From: Budorcas taxicolor
Taxonomy: Eukaryota > Chordata > Mammalia > Artiodactyla > Bovidae
Assembly (NCBI RefSeq): GCF_023091745.1
Contig: NW_026291481.1
Coordinates: 4,369,237-4,433,236, forward strand
Reading direction: 5' to 3'
DNA length: 64,000 bases
Numbering within the stretch: position 1 is the first letter of the stretch; each line of letters opens with the position of its first letter. Under the pieces are notes generated by a model, which had not been told where the DNA came from, searched no databases, and was given only the letters and a program-made list of their open reading frames with translations. This document shows positions 46,298 to 58,942 of the stretch, in pieces. The translations under genes were made by a program, and so were the position numbers.

Positions 46298-47702
46298 GTG
46301 CAAAGGCAAGGCAGGAGTGGAGCTGAGGCCAGGAAGGCGCCAGGAGCGTCTGCCTGTCTGGCGCAGCCTGCTCCTTCCCGGGCAGGAAGCCTAGCAGCGA
46401 GGCAAGTCTGGGCAAGGCTCGCCCAGGGCAGAGCAGCCTCACGCCAGCAACTCTGCCAGATCGGGCCTCTGAGCAGAGCTGGAGCTCTGCCGTACTGGAG
46501 GCTCACTGGGCTCCGCCCAAGGAGTGAGTGCAGACGCACGCAGCTGGGCTGCCTCCTCTTCTCCCGAGGAGGCTCGCTTCCCGCATGCTGTGCACTAGGC
46601 TTCCAGGCGGGGGCGCCCCGCGCCCCCTACAGGTCTTGGCTCAGGGGCTGCTTCCCTGGAGCTGGGGCTGCCGGCGGGAGCCCAGACACGCAGGGGCAGG
46701 CCCCACCACCTGCACACGTCTCTGCTGGGGAGCAGAGCGCTAGGGACATGACGTCTGTCAGGCACCTTCTGGGCGCCCACGGAGTCAGCCTCCGGGAGTG
46801 TGGGGCTGCAGACCACAGCCAGGGGACCTGGGAGCCGTGTGCTCTCCGTGCGGCGCTGAGTCTGGGCGGCCAAGCAACCGCTGGTGGAGCCCTGCACTTG
46901 CCCTCCCCTCCCCTCTACGAGAGGCCTCACTGCTGGAGGGCTTGGCAGTGTGCAAGCCACCGGCTCCTAAGCCTTCCCCAAGGACGCCCGGGGCCTAGAT
47001 GCAAAGGCAAGGCAGGAGTGGAGCTGAGGCCAGGAAGGCGCCAGTGGCCTCTCCCAGCATCGCACAGCCTGCTCCTTCCCGGGCAGCAAGCCTAGCAGCG
47101 AGGCAAGCCTGGGCAAGTCTCGCCCAGGGCAGAGCAGCCTCGCGCAAGGCACTTGACTAGATCCGGCCTCTGAGCAGAGCTGGAGCTCTGCCGTCCTGGA
47201 GGCACACTCGGCTCGGCCCAAGCAGGGATTGCAGCTGCACGCGGCTTGGCTCCCTCGACTCTTCCCAAGGAGGCTCGCTTCCAAGCGGACCGTGCACTTG
47301 GCTTCCAGGCAGGGACGCCCCGCGCCTCCTGCAGGTCTTGGCACAGGGGCTGCGTCCCCTGAGCGGAGGCTGTGGGCGGCAGCCCAGACACGCAGGGGCA
47401 GGCCCCAACCACCTGCACACGTCTCTGCTGGTGGGGAGAGCACTAGGGAAATGACGTCTGTCAGGCAGCTTCTGGGCGCTCACGGAGTCAGCCTCCGGGT
47501 GTGTGGGGCTGCAGACCACAGCCAGGGGCCCTGGGAAGCCTGGTGCTCTCCGTGCTGTGCTGAGTCTGGGCGGCCAAGCGAGCGCTGGAGGAGCCCTGCA
47601 CTTGCCATTCCCTTCCCTATGACAGAGCTCTCACGGCTGGAGGGCTTGGCAGCGTGCACCCCACCGGCCCCTAAGCCCTCCGCAAGGACGCCTGGGGACT
47701 AG
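46298..47702 (+). repeat. Dimer 33 (B + A)
   Basis: A starts at 46999. G47468 (CAGGCAGCTT) is shared only with dimer 40. Markers T-T-GG-G. Confidence 0.95.
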
Positions 47703-49107
47703 GTGCAAAGGCAAGGCAGGAGTGGAGCTGAGGCCAGGAAGGCGCCAGGAGCGTCTGCCTGTCTGGCGCAGCCTGCTCCTTCCCGGGCAGGAAGCCTAGC
47801 AGCGAGGCAAGTCTGGGCAAGGCTCGCCCAGGGCAGAGCAGCCTCACGCCAGCAACTCTGCCAGATCGGGCCTCTGAGCAGAGCTGGAGCTCTGCCGTAC
47901 TGGAGGCTCACTGGGCTCCGCCCAAGGAGTGAGTGCAGACGCACGCAGCTGGGCTGCCTCCTCTTCTCCCGAGGAGGCTCGCTTCCCGCATGCTGTGCAC
48001 TAGGCTTCCAGGCGGGGGCGCCCCGCGCCCCCTACAGGTCTTGGCTCAGGGGCTGCTTCCCTGGAGCTGGGGCTGCCGGCGGGAGCCCAGACACGCAGGG
48101 GCAGGCCCCACCACCTGCACACGTCTCTGCTGGGGAGCAGAGCGCTAGGGACATGACGTCTGTCAGGCACCTTCTGGGCGCCCACGGAGTCAGCCTCCGG
48201 GAGTGTGGGGCTGCAGACCACAGCCAGGGGACCTGGGAGCCGTGTGCTCTGCGTGCGGCGCTGAGTCTGGGCGGCCAAGCAACCGCTGGTGGAGCCCTGC
48301 ACTTGCCCTCCCCTCCCCTCTACGAGAGGCCTCACTGCTGGAGGGCTTGGCAGTGTGCAAGCCACCGGCTCCTAAGCCTTCCCCAAGGACGCCCGGGGCC
48401 TAGATGCAAAGGCAAGGCAGGAGTGGAGCTGAGGCCAGGAAGGCGCCAGTGGCCTCTCCCAGCATCGCACAGTCTGCTCCTTCCCGGGCAGCAAGCCTAG
48501 CAGCGAGGCAAGCCTGGGCAAGTCTCGCCCAGGGCAGAGCAGCCTCGCGCAAGGCACTTGACTAGATCCGGCCTCTGAGCTGAGCTGGAGCTCTGCCGTC
48601 CTGGAGGCACACTCGGCTCGGCCCAAGCAGGGATTGCAGCTGCACGCGGCTTGGCTCCCTCGACTCTTCCCAAGGAGGCTCGCTTCCAAGCGGACCGTGC
48701 ACTTGGCTTCCAGGCAGGGACGCCCCGCGCCTCCTGCAGGTCTTGGCACAGGGGCTGCGTCCCCTGAGCGGAGGCTGTGGGCGGCAGCCCAGACACGCAG
48801 GGGCAGGCCCCAACCACCTGCACACGTCTCTGCTGGTGGGGAGAGCACTAGGGAAATGACGTCTGTCAGGCACCTTCTGGGCGCTCACGGAGTCAGCCTC
48901 CGGGTGTGTGGGGCTGCAGACCACAGCCAGGGGCCCTGGGAAGCCTGGTGCTCTCCGTGCTGTGCTGAGTCTGGGCGGCCAAGCGACCGCTGCAGGAGCC
49001 CTGCACTTGCCATTCCCTTCCCTATGACAGAGCTCTCACGGCTGGAGGGCTTGGCAGCGTGCACCCCACCGGCCCCTAAGCCCTCCGCAAGGACGCCTGG
49101 GGACTAG
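47703..49107 (+). repeat. Dimer 34 (B + A), duplicate of dimer 30
   Basis: A starts at 48404. G48251, T48473 and T48581 copy the three dimer 30 variants at +5,620. T48581 breaks one dyad arm. Confidence 0.95.
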
Positions 49108-50512
49108 GTGCAAAGGCAAGGCAGGAGTGGAGCTGAGGCCAGGAAGGCGCCAGGAGCGTCTGCCTGTCTGGCGCAGCCTGCTCCTTCCCGGGCAGGAAGC
49201 CTAGCAGCGAGGCAAGTCTGGGCAAGGCTCGCCCAGGGCAGAGCAGCCTCACGCCAGCAACTCTGCCAGATCGGGCCTCTGAGCAGAGCTGGAGCTCTGC
49301 CGTACTGGAGGCTCACTGGGCTCCGCCCAAGGAGTGAGTGCAGAGGCACGCAGATGCGCTGCCTCCTCTTCTCCCGAGGAGGCTCGCTTCCCGCATGCTG
49401 TGCACTAGGCTTCCAGGCGGGGGCGCCCCGCGCCCCCTACAGGTCTTGGCTCAGGGGCTGCTTCCCTGGAGCTGGGGCTGCCGGCGGGAGCCCAGACACG
49501 CAGGGGCAGGCCCTACCACCTGCACACGTCTCTGCTGGGGAGCAGAGCGCTAGGGACATGACGTCTGTCAGGCACCTTCTGGGCGCCCACGGAGTCAGCC
49601 TCCGGGAGTGTGGGGCTGCAGACCACAGCCAGGGGACCTGGGAGCCGTGTGCTCTCCGTGCGGCCCTGAGTCTGGGCGGCCAAGCAACCGCTGGTGGAGC
49701 CCTGCACTTGCCCTCCCCTCCCCTCTACGAGAGGCCTCACTGCTGGAGGGCTTGGCAGTGTGCAAGCCACCGGCTCCTAAGCCTTCCCCAAGGACGCCCG
49801 GGGCCTAGATGCAAAGGCAAGGCAGGAGTGGAGCTGAGGCCAGGAAGGCGCCAGTGGCCTCTCCCAGCATCGCACAGCCTGCTCCTTCCCGGGCAGCAAG
49901 CCTAGCAGCGAGGCAAGCCTGGGCAAGTCTCGCCCAGGGCAGAGCAGCCTCGCGCAAGGCACTTGACTAGATCCGGCCTCTGAGCAGAGCTGGAGCTCTG
50001 CCGTCCTGGAGGCACACTCGGCTCGGCCCAAGCAGGGATTGCAGCTGCACGCGGCTTGGCTCCCTCGACTCTTCCCAAGGAGGCTCGCTTCCAAGCGGAC
50101 CGTGCACTTGGCTTCCAGGCAGGGACGCCCCGCGCCTCCTGCAGGTCTTGGCACAGGGGCTGCGTCCCCTGAGCGGAGGCTGTGGGCGGCAGCCCAGACA
50201 CGCAGGGGCAGGCCCCAACCACCTGCACACGTCTCTGCTGGTGGGGAGAGCACTAGGGAAATGACGTCTCTCAGGCACCTTCTGGGCGCTCACGGAGTCA
50301 GCCTCCGGGTGTGTGGGGCTGCAGACCACAGCCAGGGGCCCTGGGAAGCCTGGTGCTCTCCGTGCTGTGCTGAGTCTGGGCGGCCAAGCGACCGCTGCAG
50401 GAGCCCTGCACTTGCCATTCCCTTCCCTATGACAGAGCTCTCACGGCTGGAGGGCTTGGCAGCGTGCACCCCACCGGCCCCTAAGCCCTCCACAAGGACG
50501 CCTGGGGACTAG
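49108..50512 (+). repeat. Dimer 35 (B + A), duplicate of dimer 31
   Basis: A starts at 49809. G49345, T49514, C49665 and C50270 copy dimer 31. Markers T-T-CC-A. Confidence 0.95.
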
Positions 50513-51917
50513 GTGCAAAGGCAAGGCAGGAGTGGAGCTGAGGCCAGGAAGGCGCCAGGAGCGTCTGCCTGTCTGGCGCAGCCTGCTCCTTCCCGGGCAG
50601 GAAGCCTAGCAGCGAGGCAAGTCTGGGCAAGGCTCGCCCAGGGCAGAGCAGCCTCACGCCAGCAACTCTGCCAGATCGGGCCTCTGAGCAGAGCTGGAGC
50701 TCTGCCGTACTGGAGGCTCACTGGGCTCCGCCCAAGGAGTGAGTGCAGACGCACGCAGCTGGGCTGCCTCCTCTTCTCCCGAGGAGGCTCGCTTCCCGCA
50801 TGCTGTGCACTAGGCTTCCAGGCGGGGGCGCCCCGCGCCCCCTACAGGTCTTGGCTCAGGGGCTGCTTCCCTGGAGCTGGGGCTGCCGGCGGGAGCCCAG
50901 ACACGCAGGGGCAGGCCCCACCACCTGCACACGTCTCTGCTGGGGAGCAGAGCGCTAGGGACATGACGTCTGTCAGGCACCTTCTGGGCGCCCACGGAGT
51001 CAGCCTCCGGGAGTGTGGGGCTGCAGACCACAGCCAGGGGACCTGGGAGCCGTGTGCTCTCCGTGCGGCGCTGAGTCTGGGCGGCCAAGCAACCGCTGGT
51101 GGAGCCCTGCACTTGCCCTCCCCTCCCCTCTATGAGAGGCCTCACTGCTGGAGGGCTTGGCAGTGTGCAAGCCACCGGCTCCTAAGCCTTCCCCAAGGAC
51201 GCCCGGGGCCTAGATGCAAAGGCAAGGCAGGAGTGGAGCTGAGGCCAGGAAGGCGCCAGTGGCCTCTCCCAGCATCGCACAGCCTGCTCCTTCCCGGGCA
51301 GCAAGCCTAGCAGCGAGGCAAGCCTGGGCAAGTCTCGCCCAGGGCAGAGCAGCCTCGCGCAAGGCACTTGACTAGATCCGGCCTCTGAGCAGAGCTGGAG
51401 CTCTGCCGTCCTGGAGGCACACTCGGCTCGGCCCAAGCAGGGATTGCAGCTGCACGCGGCTTGGCTCCCTCGACTCTTCCCAAGGAGGCTCGCTTCCAAG
51501 CGGACCGTGCACATGGCTTCCAGGCAGGGACGCCCCGCGCCTCCTGCAGGTCTTGGCACAGGGGCTGCGTCCCCTGAGCGGAGGCTGTGGGCGGCAGCCC
51601 AGACACGCAGGGGCAGGCCCCAACCACCTGCACACGTCTCTGCTGGTGGGGAGAGCACTAGGGAAATGACGTCTGTCAGGCACCTTCTGGGCGCTCACGG
51701 AGTCAGCCTCCGGGTGTGTGGGGCTGCAGACCACAGCCAGGGGCCCTGGGAAGCCTGGTGCTCTCCGTGCTGTGCTGAGTCTGGGCGGCCAAGCGAGCGC
51801 TGCAGGAGCCCTGCACTTGCCATTCCCTTCCCTATGACAGAGCTCTCACGGCTGGAGGGCTTGGCAGCGTGCACCCCACCGGCCCCTAAGCCCTCCGCAA
51901 GGACGCCTGGGGACTAG
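50513..51917 (+). repeat. Dimer 36 (B + A), duplicate of dimer 32
   Basis: A starts at 51214. T51133 and A51513 copy dimer 32. Markers T-T-GC-G. Confidence 0.95.
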
Positions 51918-53322
51918 GTGCAAAGGCAAGGCAGGAGTGGAGCTGAGGCCAGGAAGGCGCCAGGAGCGTCTGCCTGTCTGGCGCAGCCTGCTCCTTCCCG
52001 GGCAGGAAGCCTAGCAGCGAGGCAAGTCTGGGCAAGGCTCGCCCAGGGCAGAGCAGCCTCACGCCAGCAACTCTGCCAGATCGGGCCTCTGAGCAGAGCT
52101 GGAGCTCTGCCGTACTGGAGGCTCACTGGGCTCCGCCCAAGGAGTGAGTGCAGACGCACGCAGCTGGGCTGCCTCCTCTTCTCCCGAGGAGGCTCGCTTC
52201 CCGCATGCTGTGCACTAGGCTTCCAGGCGGGGGCGCCCCGCGCCCCCTACAGGTCTTGGCTCAGGGGCTGCTTCCCTGGAGCTGGGGCTGCCGGCGGGAG
52301 CCCAGACACGCAGGGGCAGGCCCCACCACCTGCACACGTCTCTGCTGGGGAGCAGAGCGCTAGGGACATGACGTCTGTCAGGCACCTTCTGGGCGCCCAC
52401 GGAGTCAGCCTCCGGGAGTGTGGGGCTGCAGACCACAGCCAGGGGACCTGGGAGCCGTGTGCTCTCCGTGCGGCGCTGAGTCTGGGCGGCCAAGCAACCG
52501 CTGGTGGAGCCCTGCACTTGCCCTCCCCTCCCCTCTACGAGAGGCCTCACTGCTGGAGGGCTTGGCAGTGTGCAAGCCACCGGCTCCTAAGCCTTCCCCA
52601 AGGACGCCCGGGGCCTAGATGCAAAGGCAAGGCAGGAGTGGAGCTGAGGCCAGGAAGGCGCCAGTGGCCTCTCCCAGCATCGCACAGCCTGCTCCTTCCC
52701 GGGCAGCAAGCCTAGCAGCGAGGCAAGCCTGGGCAAGTCTCGCCCAGGGCAGAGCAGCCTCGCGCAAGGCACTTGACTAGATCCGGCCTCTGAGCAGAGC
52801 TGGAGCTCTGCCGTCCTGGAGGCACACTCGGCTCGGCCCAAGCAGGGATGGCAGCTGCACGCGGCTTGGCTCCCTCGACTCTTCCCAAGGAGGCTCGCTT
52901 CCAAGCGGACCGTGCACTTGGCTTCCAGGCAGGGACGCCCCGCGCCTCCTGCAGGTCTTGGCACAGGGGCTGCGTCCCCTGAGCGGAGGCTGTGGGCGGC
53001 AGCCCAGACACGCAGGGGCAGGCCCCAACCACCTGCACACGTCTCTGCTGGTGGGGAGAGCACTAGGGAAATGACGTCTGTCAGGCACCTTCTGGGCGCT
53101 CACGGAGTCAGCCTCCGGGTGTGTGGGGCTGCAGACCACAGCCAGGGGCCCTGGGAAGCCTGGTGCTCTCCGTGCTGTGCTGAGTCTGGGCGGCCAAGCG
53201 ACCGCTGCAGGAGCCCTGCACTTGCCATTCCCTTCCCTATGACAGAGCTCTCACGGCTGGAGGGCTTGGCAGCGTGCACCCCACCGGCCCCTAAGCCCTC
53301 CGCAAGGACGCCTGGGGACTAG
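51918..53322 (+). repeat. Dimer 37 (B + A)
   Basis: A starts at 52619. G52850 is the base at which the match to dimer 33 stops. Markers G-T-CC-G. Confidence 0.95.
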
Positions 53323-54727
53323 GTGCAAAGGCAAGGCAGGAGTGGAGCTGAGGCCAGGAAGGCGCCAGGAGCGTCTGCCTGTCTGGCGCAGCCTGCTCCT
53401 TCCCGGGCAGGAAGCCTAGCAGCGAGGCAAGTCTGGGCAAGGCTCGCCCAGGGCAGAGCAGCCTCACGCCAGCAACTCTGCCAGATCGGGCCTCTGAGCA
53501 GAGCTGGAGCTCTGCCGTACTGGAGGCTCACTGGGCTCCGCCCAAGGAGTGAGTGCAGACGCACGCAGCTGGGCTGCCTCCTCTTCTCCCGAGGAGGCTC
53601 GCTTCCCGCATGCTGTGCACTAGGCTTCCAGGCGGGGGCGCCCCGCGCCCCCTACAGGTCTTGGCTCAGGGGCTGCTTCCCTGGAGCTGGGGCTGCCGGC
53701 GGGAGCCCAGACACGCAGGGGCAGGCCCCACCACCTGCACACGTCTCTGCTGGGGAGCAGAGCGCTAGGGACATGACGTCTGTCAGGCACCTTCTGGGCG
53801 CCCACGGAGTCAGCCTCCGGGAGTGTGGGGCTGCAGACCACAGCCAGGGGACCTGGGAGCCGTGTGCTCTCCGTGCGGCGCTGAGTCTGGGCGGCCAAGC
53901 AACCGCTGGTGGAGCCCTGCACTTGCCCTCCCCTCCCCTCTACGAGAGGCCTCACTGCTGGAGGGCTTGGCAGTGTGCAAGCCACCGGCTCCTAAGCCTT
54001 CCCCAAGGACGCCCGGGGCCTAGATGCAAAGGCAAGGCAGGAGTGGAGCTGAGGCCAGGAAGGCGCCAGTGGCCTCTCCCAGCATCGCACAGCCTGCTCC
54101 TTCCCGGGCAGCAAGCCTAGCAGCGAGGCAAGCCTGGGCAAGTCTCGCCCAGGGCAGAGCAGCCTCGCGCAAGGCACTTGACTAGATCCGGCCTCTGAGC
54201 AGAGCTGGAGCTCTGCCGTCCTGGAGGCACACTCGGCTCGGCCCAAGCAGGGATTGCAGCTGCACGCGGCTTGGCTCCCTCGACTCTTCCCAAGGAGGCT
54301 CGCTTCCAAGCGGACCGTGCACATGGCTTCCAGGCAGGGACGCCCCGCGCCTCCTGCAGGTCTTGGCACAGGGGCTGCGTCCCCTGAGCGGAGGCTGTGG
54401 GCGGCAGCCCAGACACGCAGGGGCAGGCCCCAACCACCTGCACACGTCTCTGCTGGTGGGGAGAGCACTAGGGAAATGACGTCTGTCAGGCACCTTCTGG
54501 GCGCTCACGGAGTCAGCCTCCGGGTGTGTGGGGCTGCAGACCACAGCCAGGGGCCCTGGGAAGCCTGGTGCTCTCCGTGCTGTGCTGAGTCTGGGCGGCC
54601 AAGCGAGCGCTGCAGGAGCCCTGCACTTGCCATTCCCTTCCCTATGACTGAGCTCTCACGGCTGGAGGGCTTGGCAGCGTGCACCCCACCGGCCCCTAAG
54701 CCCTCCGCAAGGACGCCTGGGGACTAG
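53323..54727 (+). repeat. Dimer 38 (B + A)
   Basis: A starts at 54024. A54323 and markers T-T-GC-G repeat the A half of dimer 36. T54649 (ATGACTGAG) is private. Confidence 0.95.
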
Positions 54728-56132
54728 GTGCAAAGGCAAGGCAGGAGTGGAGCTGAGGCCAGGAAGGCGCCAGGAGCGTCTGCCTGTCTGGCGCAGCCTG
54801 CTCCTTCCCGGGCAGGAAGCCTAGCAGCGAGGCAAGTCTGGGCAAGGCTCGCCCAGGGCAGAGCAGCCTCACGCCAGCAACTCTGCCAGATCGGGCCTCT
54901 GAGCAGAGCTGGAGCTCTGCCGTACTGGAGGCTCACTGGGCTCCGCCCAAGGAGTGAGTGCAGACGCACGCAGCTGGGCTGCCTCCTCTTCTCCCGAGGA
55001 GGCTCGCTTCCCGCATGCTGTGCACTAGGCTTCCAGGCGGGGGCGCCCCGCGCCCCCTACAGGTCTTGGCTCAGGGGCTGCTTCCCTGGAGCTGGGGCTG
55101 CCGGCGGGAGCCCAGACACGCAGGGGCAGGCCCCACCACCTGCACACGTCTCTGCTGGGGAGCAGAGCGCTAGGGACATGACGTCTGTCAGGCACCTTCT
55201 GGGCGCCCACGGAGTCAGCCTCCGGGAGTGTGGGGCTGCAGACCACAGCCAGGGGACCTGGGAGCCGTGTGCTCTCCGTGCGGCGCTGAGTCTGGGCGGC
55301 CAAGCAACCGCTGGTGGAGCCCTGCACTTGCCCTCCCCTCCCCTCTACGAGAGGCCTCACTGCTGGAGGGCTTGGCAGTGTGCAAGCCACCGGCTCCTAA
55401 GCCTTCCCCAAGGACGCCCGGGGCCTAGATGCAAAGGCAAGGCAGGAGTGGAGCTGAGGCCAGGAAGGCGCCAGTGGCCTCTCCCAGCATCGCACAGCCT
55501 GCTCCTTCCCGGGCAGCAAGCCTAGCAGCGAGGCAAGCCTGGGCAAGTCTCGCCCAGGGCAGAGCAGCCTCGCGCAAGGCACTTGACTAGATCCGGCCTC
55601 TGAGCAGAGCTGGAGCTCTGCCGTCCTGGAGGCACACTCGGCTCGGCCCAAGCAGGGATGGCAGCTGCACGCGGCTTGGCTCCCTCGACTCTTCCCAAGG
55701 AGGCTCGCTTCCAAGCGGACCGTGCACTTGGCTTCCAGGCAGGGACGCCCCGCGCCTCCTGCAGGTCTTGGCACAGGGGCTGCGTCCCCTGAGCGGAGGC
55801 TGTGGGCGGCAGCCCAGACACGCAGGGGCAGGCCCCAACCACCTGCACACGTCTCTGCTGGTGGGGAGAGCACTAGGGAAATGACGTCTGTCAGGCACCT
55901 TCTGGGCGCTCACGGAGTCAGCCTCCGGGTGTGTGGGGCTGCAGACCACAGCCAGGGGCCCTGGGAAGCCTGGTGCTCTCCGTGCTGTGCTGAGTCTGGG
56001 CGGCCAAGCGACCGCTGCAGGAGCCCTGCACTTGCCATTCCCTTCCCTATGACAGAGCTCTCACGGCTGGAGGGCTTGGCAGCGTGCACCCCACCGGCCC
56101 CTAAGCCCTCCGCAAGGACGCCTGGGGACTAG
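54728..56132 (+). repeat. Dimer 39 (B + A)
   Basis: A starts at 55429. G55660; markers G-T-CC-G, repeating dimer 37. Confidence 0.95.
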
Positions 56133-57537
56133 GTGCAAAGGCAAGGCAGGAGTGGAGCTGAGGCCAGGAAGGCGCCAGGAGCGTCTGCCTGTCTGGCGCA
56201 GCCTGCTCCTTCCCGGGCAGGAAGCCTAGCAGCGAGGCAAGTCTGGGCAAGGCTCGCCCAGGGCAGAGCAGCCTCACGCCAGCAACTCTGCCAGATCGGG
56301 CCTCTGAGCAGAGCTGGAGCTCTGCCGTACTGGAGGCTCACTGGGCTCCGCCCAAGGAGTGAGTGCAGACGCACGCAGCTGGGCTGCCTCCTCTTCTCCC
56401 GAGGAGGCTCGCTTCCCGCATGCTGTGCACTAGGCTTCCAGGCGGGGGCGCCCCGCGCCCCCTACAGGTCTTGGCTCAGGGGCTGCTTCCCTGGAGCTGG
56501 GGCTGCCGGCGGGAGCCCAGACACGCAGGGGCAGGCCCCACCACCTGCACACGTCTCTGCTGGGGAGCAGAGCGCTAGGGACATGACGTCTGTCAGGCAC
56601 CTTCTGGGCGCCCACGGAGTCAGCCTCCGGGAGTGTGGGGCTGCAGACCACAGCCAGGGGACCTGGGAGCCGTGTGCTCTCCGTGCGGCGCTGAGTCTGG
56701 GCGGCCAAGCAACCGCTGGTGGAGCCCTGCACTTGCCCTCCCCTCCCCTCTACGAGAGGCCTCACTGCTGGAGGGCTTGGCAGTGTGCAAGCCACCGGCT
56801 CCTAAGCCTTCCCCAAGGACGCCCGGGGCCTAGATGCAAAGGCAAGGCAGGAGTGGAGCTGAGGCCAGGAAGGCGCCAGTGGCCTCTCCCAGCATCGCAC
56901 AGCCTGCTCCTTCCCGGGCAGCAAGCCTAGCAGCGAGGCAAGCCTGGGCAAGTCTCGCCCAGGGCAGAGCAGCCTCGCGCAAGGCACTTGACTAGATCCG
57001 GCCTCTGAGCAGAGCTGGAGCTCTGCCGTCCTGGAGGCACACTCGGCTCGGCCCAAGCAGGGATTGCAGCTGCACGCGGCTTGGCTCCCTCGACTCTTCC
57101 CAAGGAGGCTCGCTTCCAAGCGGACCGTGCACTTGGCTTCCAGGCAGGGACGCCCCGCGCCTCCTGCAGGTCTTGGCACAGGGGCTGCGTCCCCTGAGCG
57201 GAGGCTGTGGGCGGCAGCCCAGACACGCAGGGGCAGGCCCCAACCACCTGCACACGTCTCTGCTGGTGGGGAGAGCACTAGGGAAATGACGTCTGTCAGG
57301 CAGCTTCTGGGCGCTCACGGAGTCAGCCTCCGGGTGTGTGGGGCTGCAGACCACAGCCAGGGGCCCTGGGAAGCCTGGTGCTCTCCGTGCTGTGCTGAGT
57401 CTGGGCGGCCAAGCGACCGCTGCAGGAGCCCTGCACTTGCCATTCCCTTCCCTATGACAGAGCTCTCACGGCTGGAGGGCTTGGCAGCGTGCACCCCACC
57501 GGCCCCTAAGCCCTCCGCAAGGACGCCTGGGGACTAG
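56133..57537 (+). repeat. Dimer 40 (B + A)
   Basis: A starts at 56834. G57303 is the allele otherwise seen only in dimer 33. Markers T-T-CC-G. Confidence 0.95.
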
Positions 57538-58942
57538 GTGCAAAGGCAAGGCAGGAGTGGAGCTGAGGCCAGGAAGGCGCCAGGAGCGTCTGCCTGTCTG
57601 GCGCAGCCTGCTCCTTCCCGGGCAGGAAGCCTAGCAGCGAGGCAAGTCTGGGCAAGGCTCGCCCAGGGCAGAGCAGCCTCACGCCAGCAACTCTGCCAGA
57701 TCGGGCCTCTGAGCAGAGCTGGAGCTCTGCCGTACTGGAGGCTCACTGGGCTCCGCCCAAGGAGTGAGTGCAGACGCACGCAGCTGGGCTGCCTCCTCTT
57801 CTCCCGAGGAGGCTCGCTTCCCGCATGCTGTGCACTAGGCTTCCAGGCGGGGGCGCCCCGCGCCCCCTACAGGTCTTGGCTCAGGGGCTGCTTCCCTGGA
57901 GCTGGGGCTGCCGGCGGGAGCCCAGACACGCAGGGGCAGGCCCCACCACCTGCACACGTCTCTGCTGGGGAGCAGAGCGCTAGGGACATGACGTCTGTCA
58001 GGCACCTTCTGGGCGCCCACGGAGTCAGCCTCCGGGAGTGTGGGGCTGCAGACCACAGCCAGGGGACCTGGGAGCCGTGTGCTCTCCGTGCGGCCCTGAG
58101 TCTGGGCGGCCAAGCAACCGCTGGTGGAGCCCTGCACTTGCCCTCCCCTCCCCTCTACGAGAGGCCTCACTGCTGGAGGGCTTGGCAGTGTGCAAGCCAC
58201 CGGCTCCTAAGCCTTCCCTAAGGACGCCCGGGGCCTAGATGCAAAGGCAAGGCAGGAGTGGAGCTGAGGCCAGGAAGGCGCCAGTGGCCTCTCCCAGCAT
58301 CGCACAGCCTGCTCCTTCCCGGGCAGCAAGCCTAGCAGCGAGGCAAGCCTGGGCAAGTCTCGCCCAGGGCAGAGCAGCCTCGCGCAAGGCACTTGACTAG
58401 ATCCGGCCTCTGAGCAGAGCTGGAGCTCTGCCGTCCTGGAGGCACACTCGGCTCGGCCCAAGCAGGGATTGCAGCTGCACGCGGCTTGGCTCCCTCGACT
58501 CTTCCCAAGGAGGCTCGCTTCCAAGCGGACCGTGCACTTGGCTTCCAGGCAGGGACGCCCCGCGCCTCCTGCAGGTCTTGGCACAGGGGCTGCGTCCCCT
58601 GAGCGGAGGCTGTGGGCGGCAGCCCAGACACGCAGGGGCAGGCCCCAACCACCTGCACACGTCTCTGCTGGTGGGGAGAGCACTAGGGAAATGACGTCTG
58701 TCAGGCACCTTCTGGGCGCTCACGGAGTCAGCCTCCGGGTGTGTGGGGCTGCAGACCACAGCCAGGGGCCCTGGGAAGCCTGGTGCTCTCCGTGCTGTGC
58801 TGAGTCTGGGCGGCCAAGCGACCGCTGCAGGAGCCCTGCACTTGCCATTCCCTTCCCTATGACAGAGCTCTCACGGCTGGAGGGCTTGGCAGCGTGCACC
58901 CCACCGGCCCCTAAGCCCTCCGCAAGGACGCCTGGGGACTAG
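57538..58942 (+). repeat. Dimer 41 (B + A)
   Basis: A starts at 58239. C58095 is the dimer 31/35 allele without their other variants. T58219 (CCCTAAGG) makes a TAA that shortens the long frame. Markers T-T-CC-G. Confidence 0.95.

Larger units (their letters stand above)
41849..47229 (+). repeat. 5,620-bp four-dimer duplication, left copy
   Basis: Matches 47469-52849 at an offset of 5,620 bp, with every rare variant of dimers 30-32 repeated. I saw no internal difference over 5,381 bp. Limits are C41848 versus G47468 on the left and T47230 versus G52850 on the right. Confidence 0.88.
47469..52849 (+). repeat. 5,620-bp four-dimer duplication, right copy
   Basis: Counterpart of 41849-47229 (dimers 34-36 with flanks). 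The perfect match over more than a dozen variant sites implies a very recent event, or an assembly duplication. Confidence 0.88.
51134..57132 (+). repeat. 2,810-bp two-dimer duplication, right half of array
   Basis: 51134-54322 matches 53944-57132 at an offset of 2,810 bp. The alternating A halves (A51513/GC, G52850/CC, A54323/GC, G55660/CC) show the period. One difference was seen (T54649). It overlaps the end of the 5,620-bp duplication. Confidence 0.82.
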
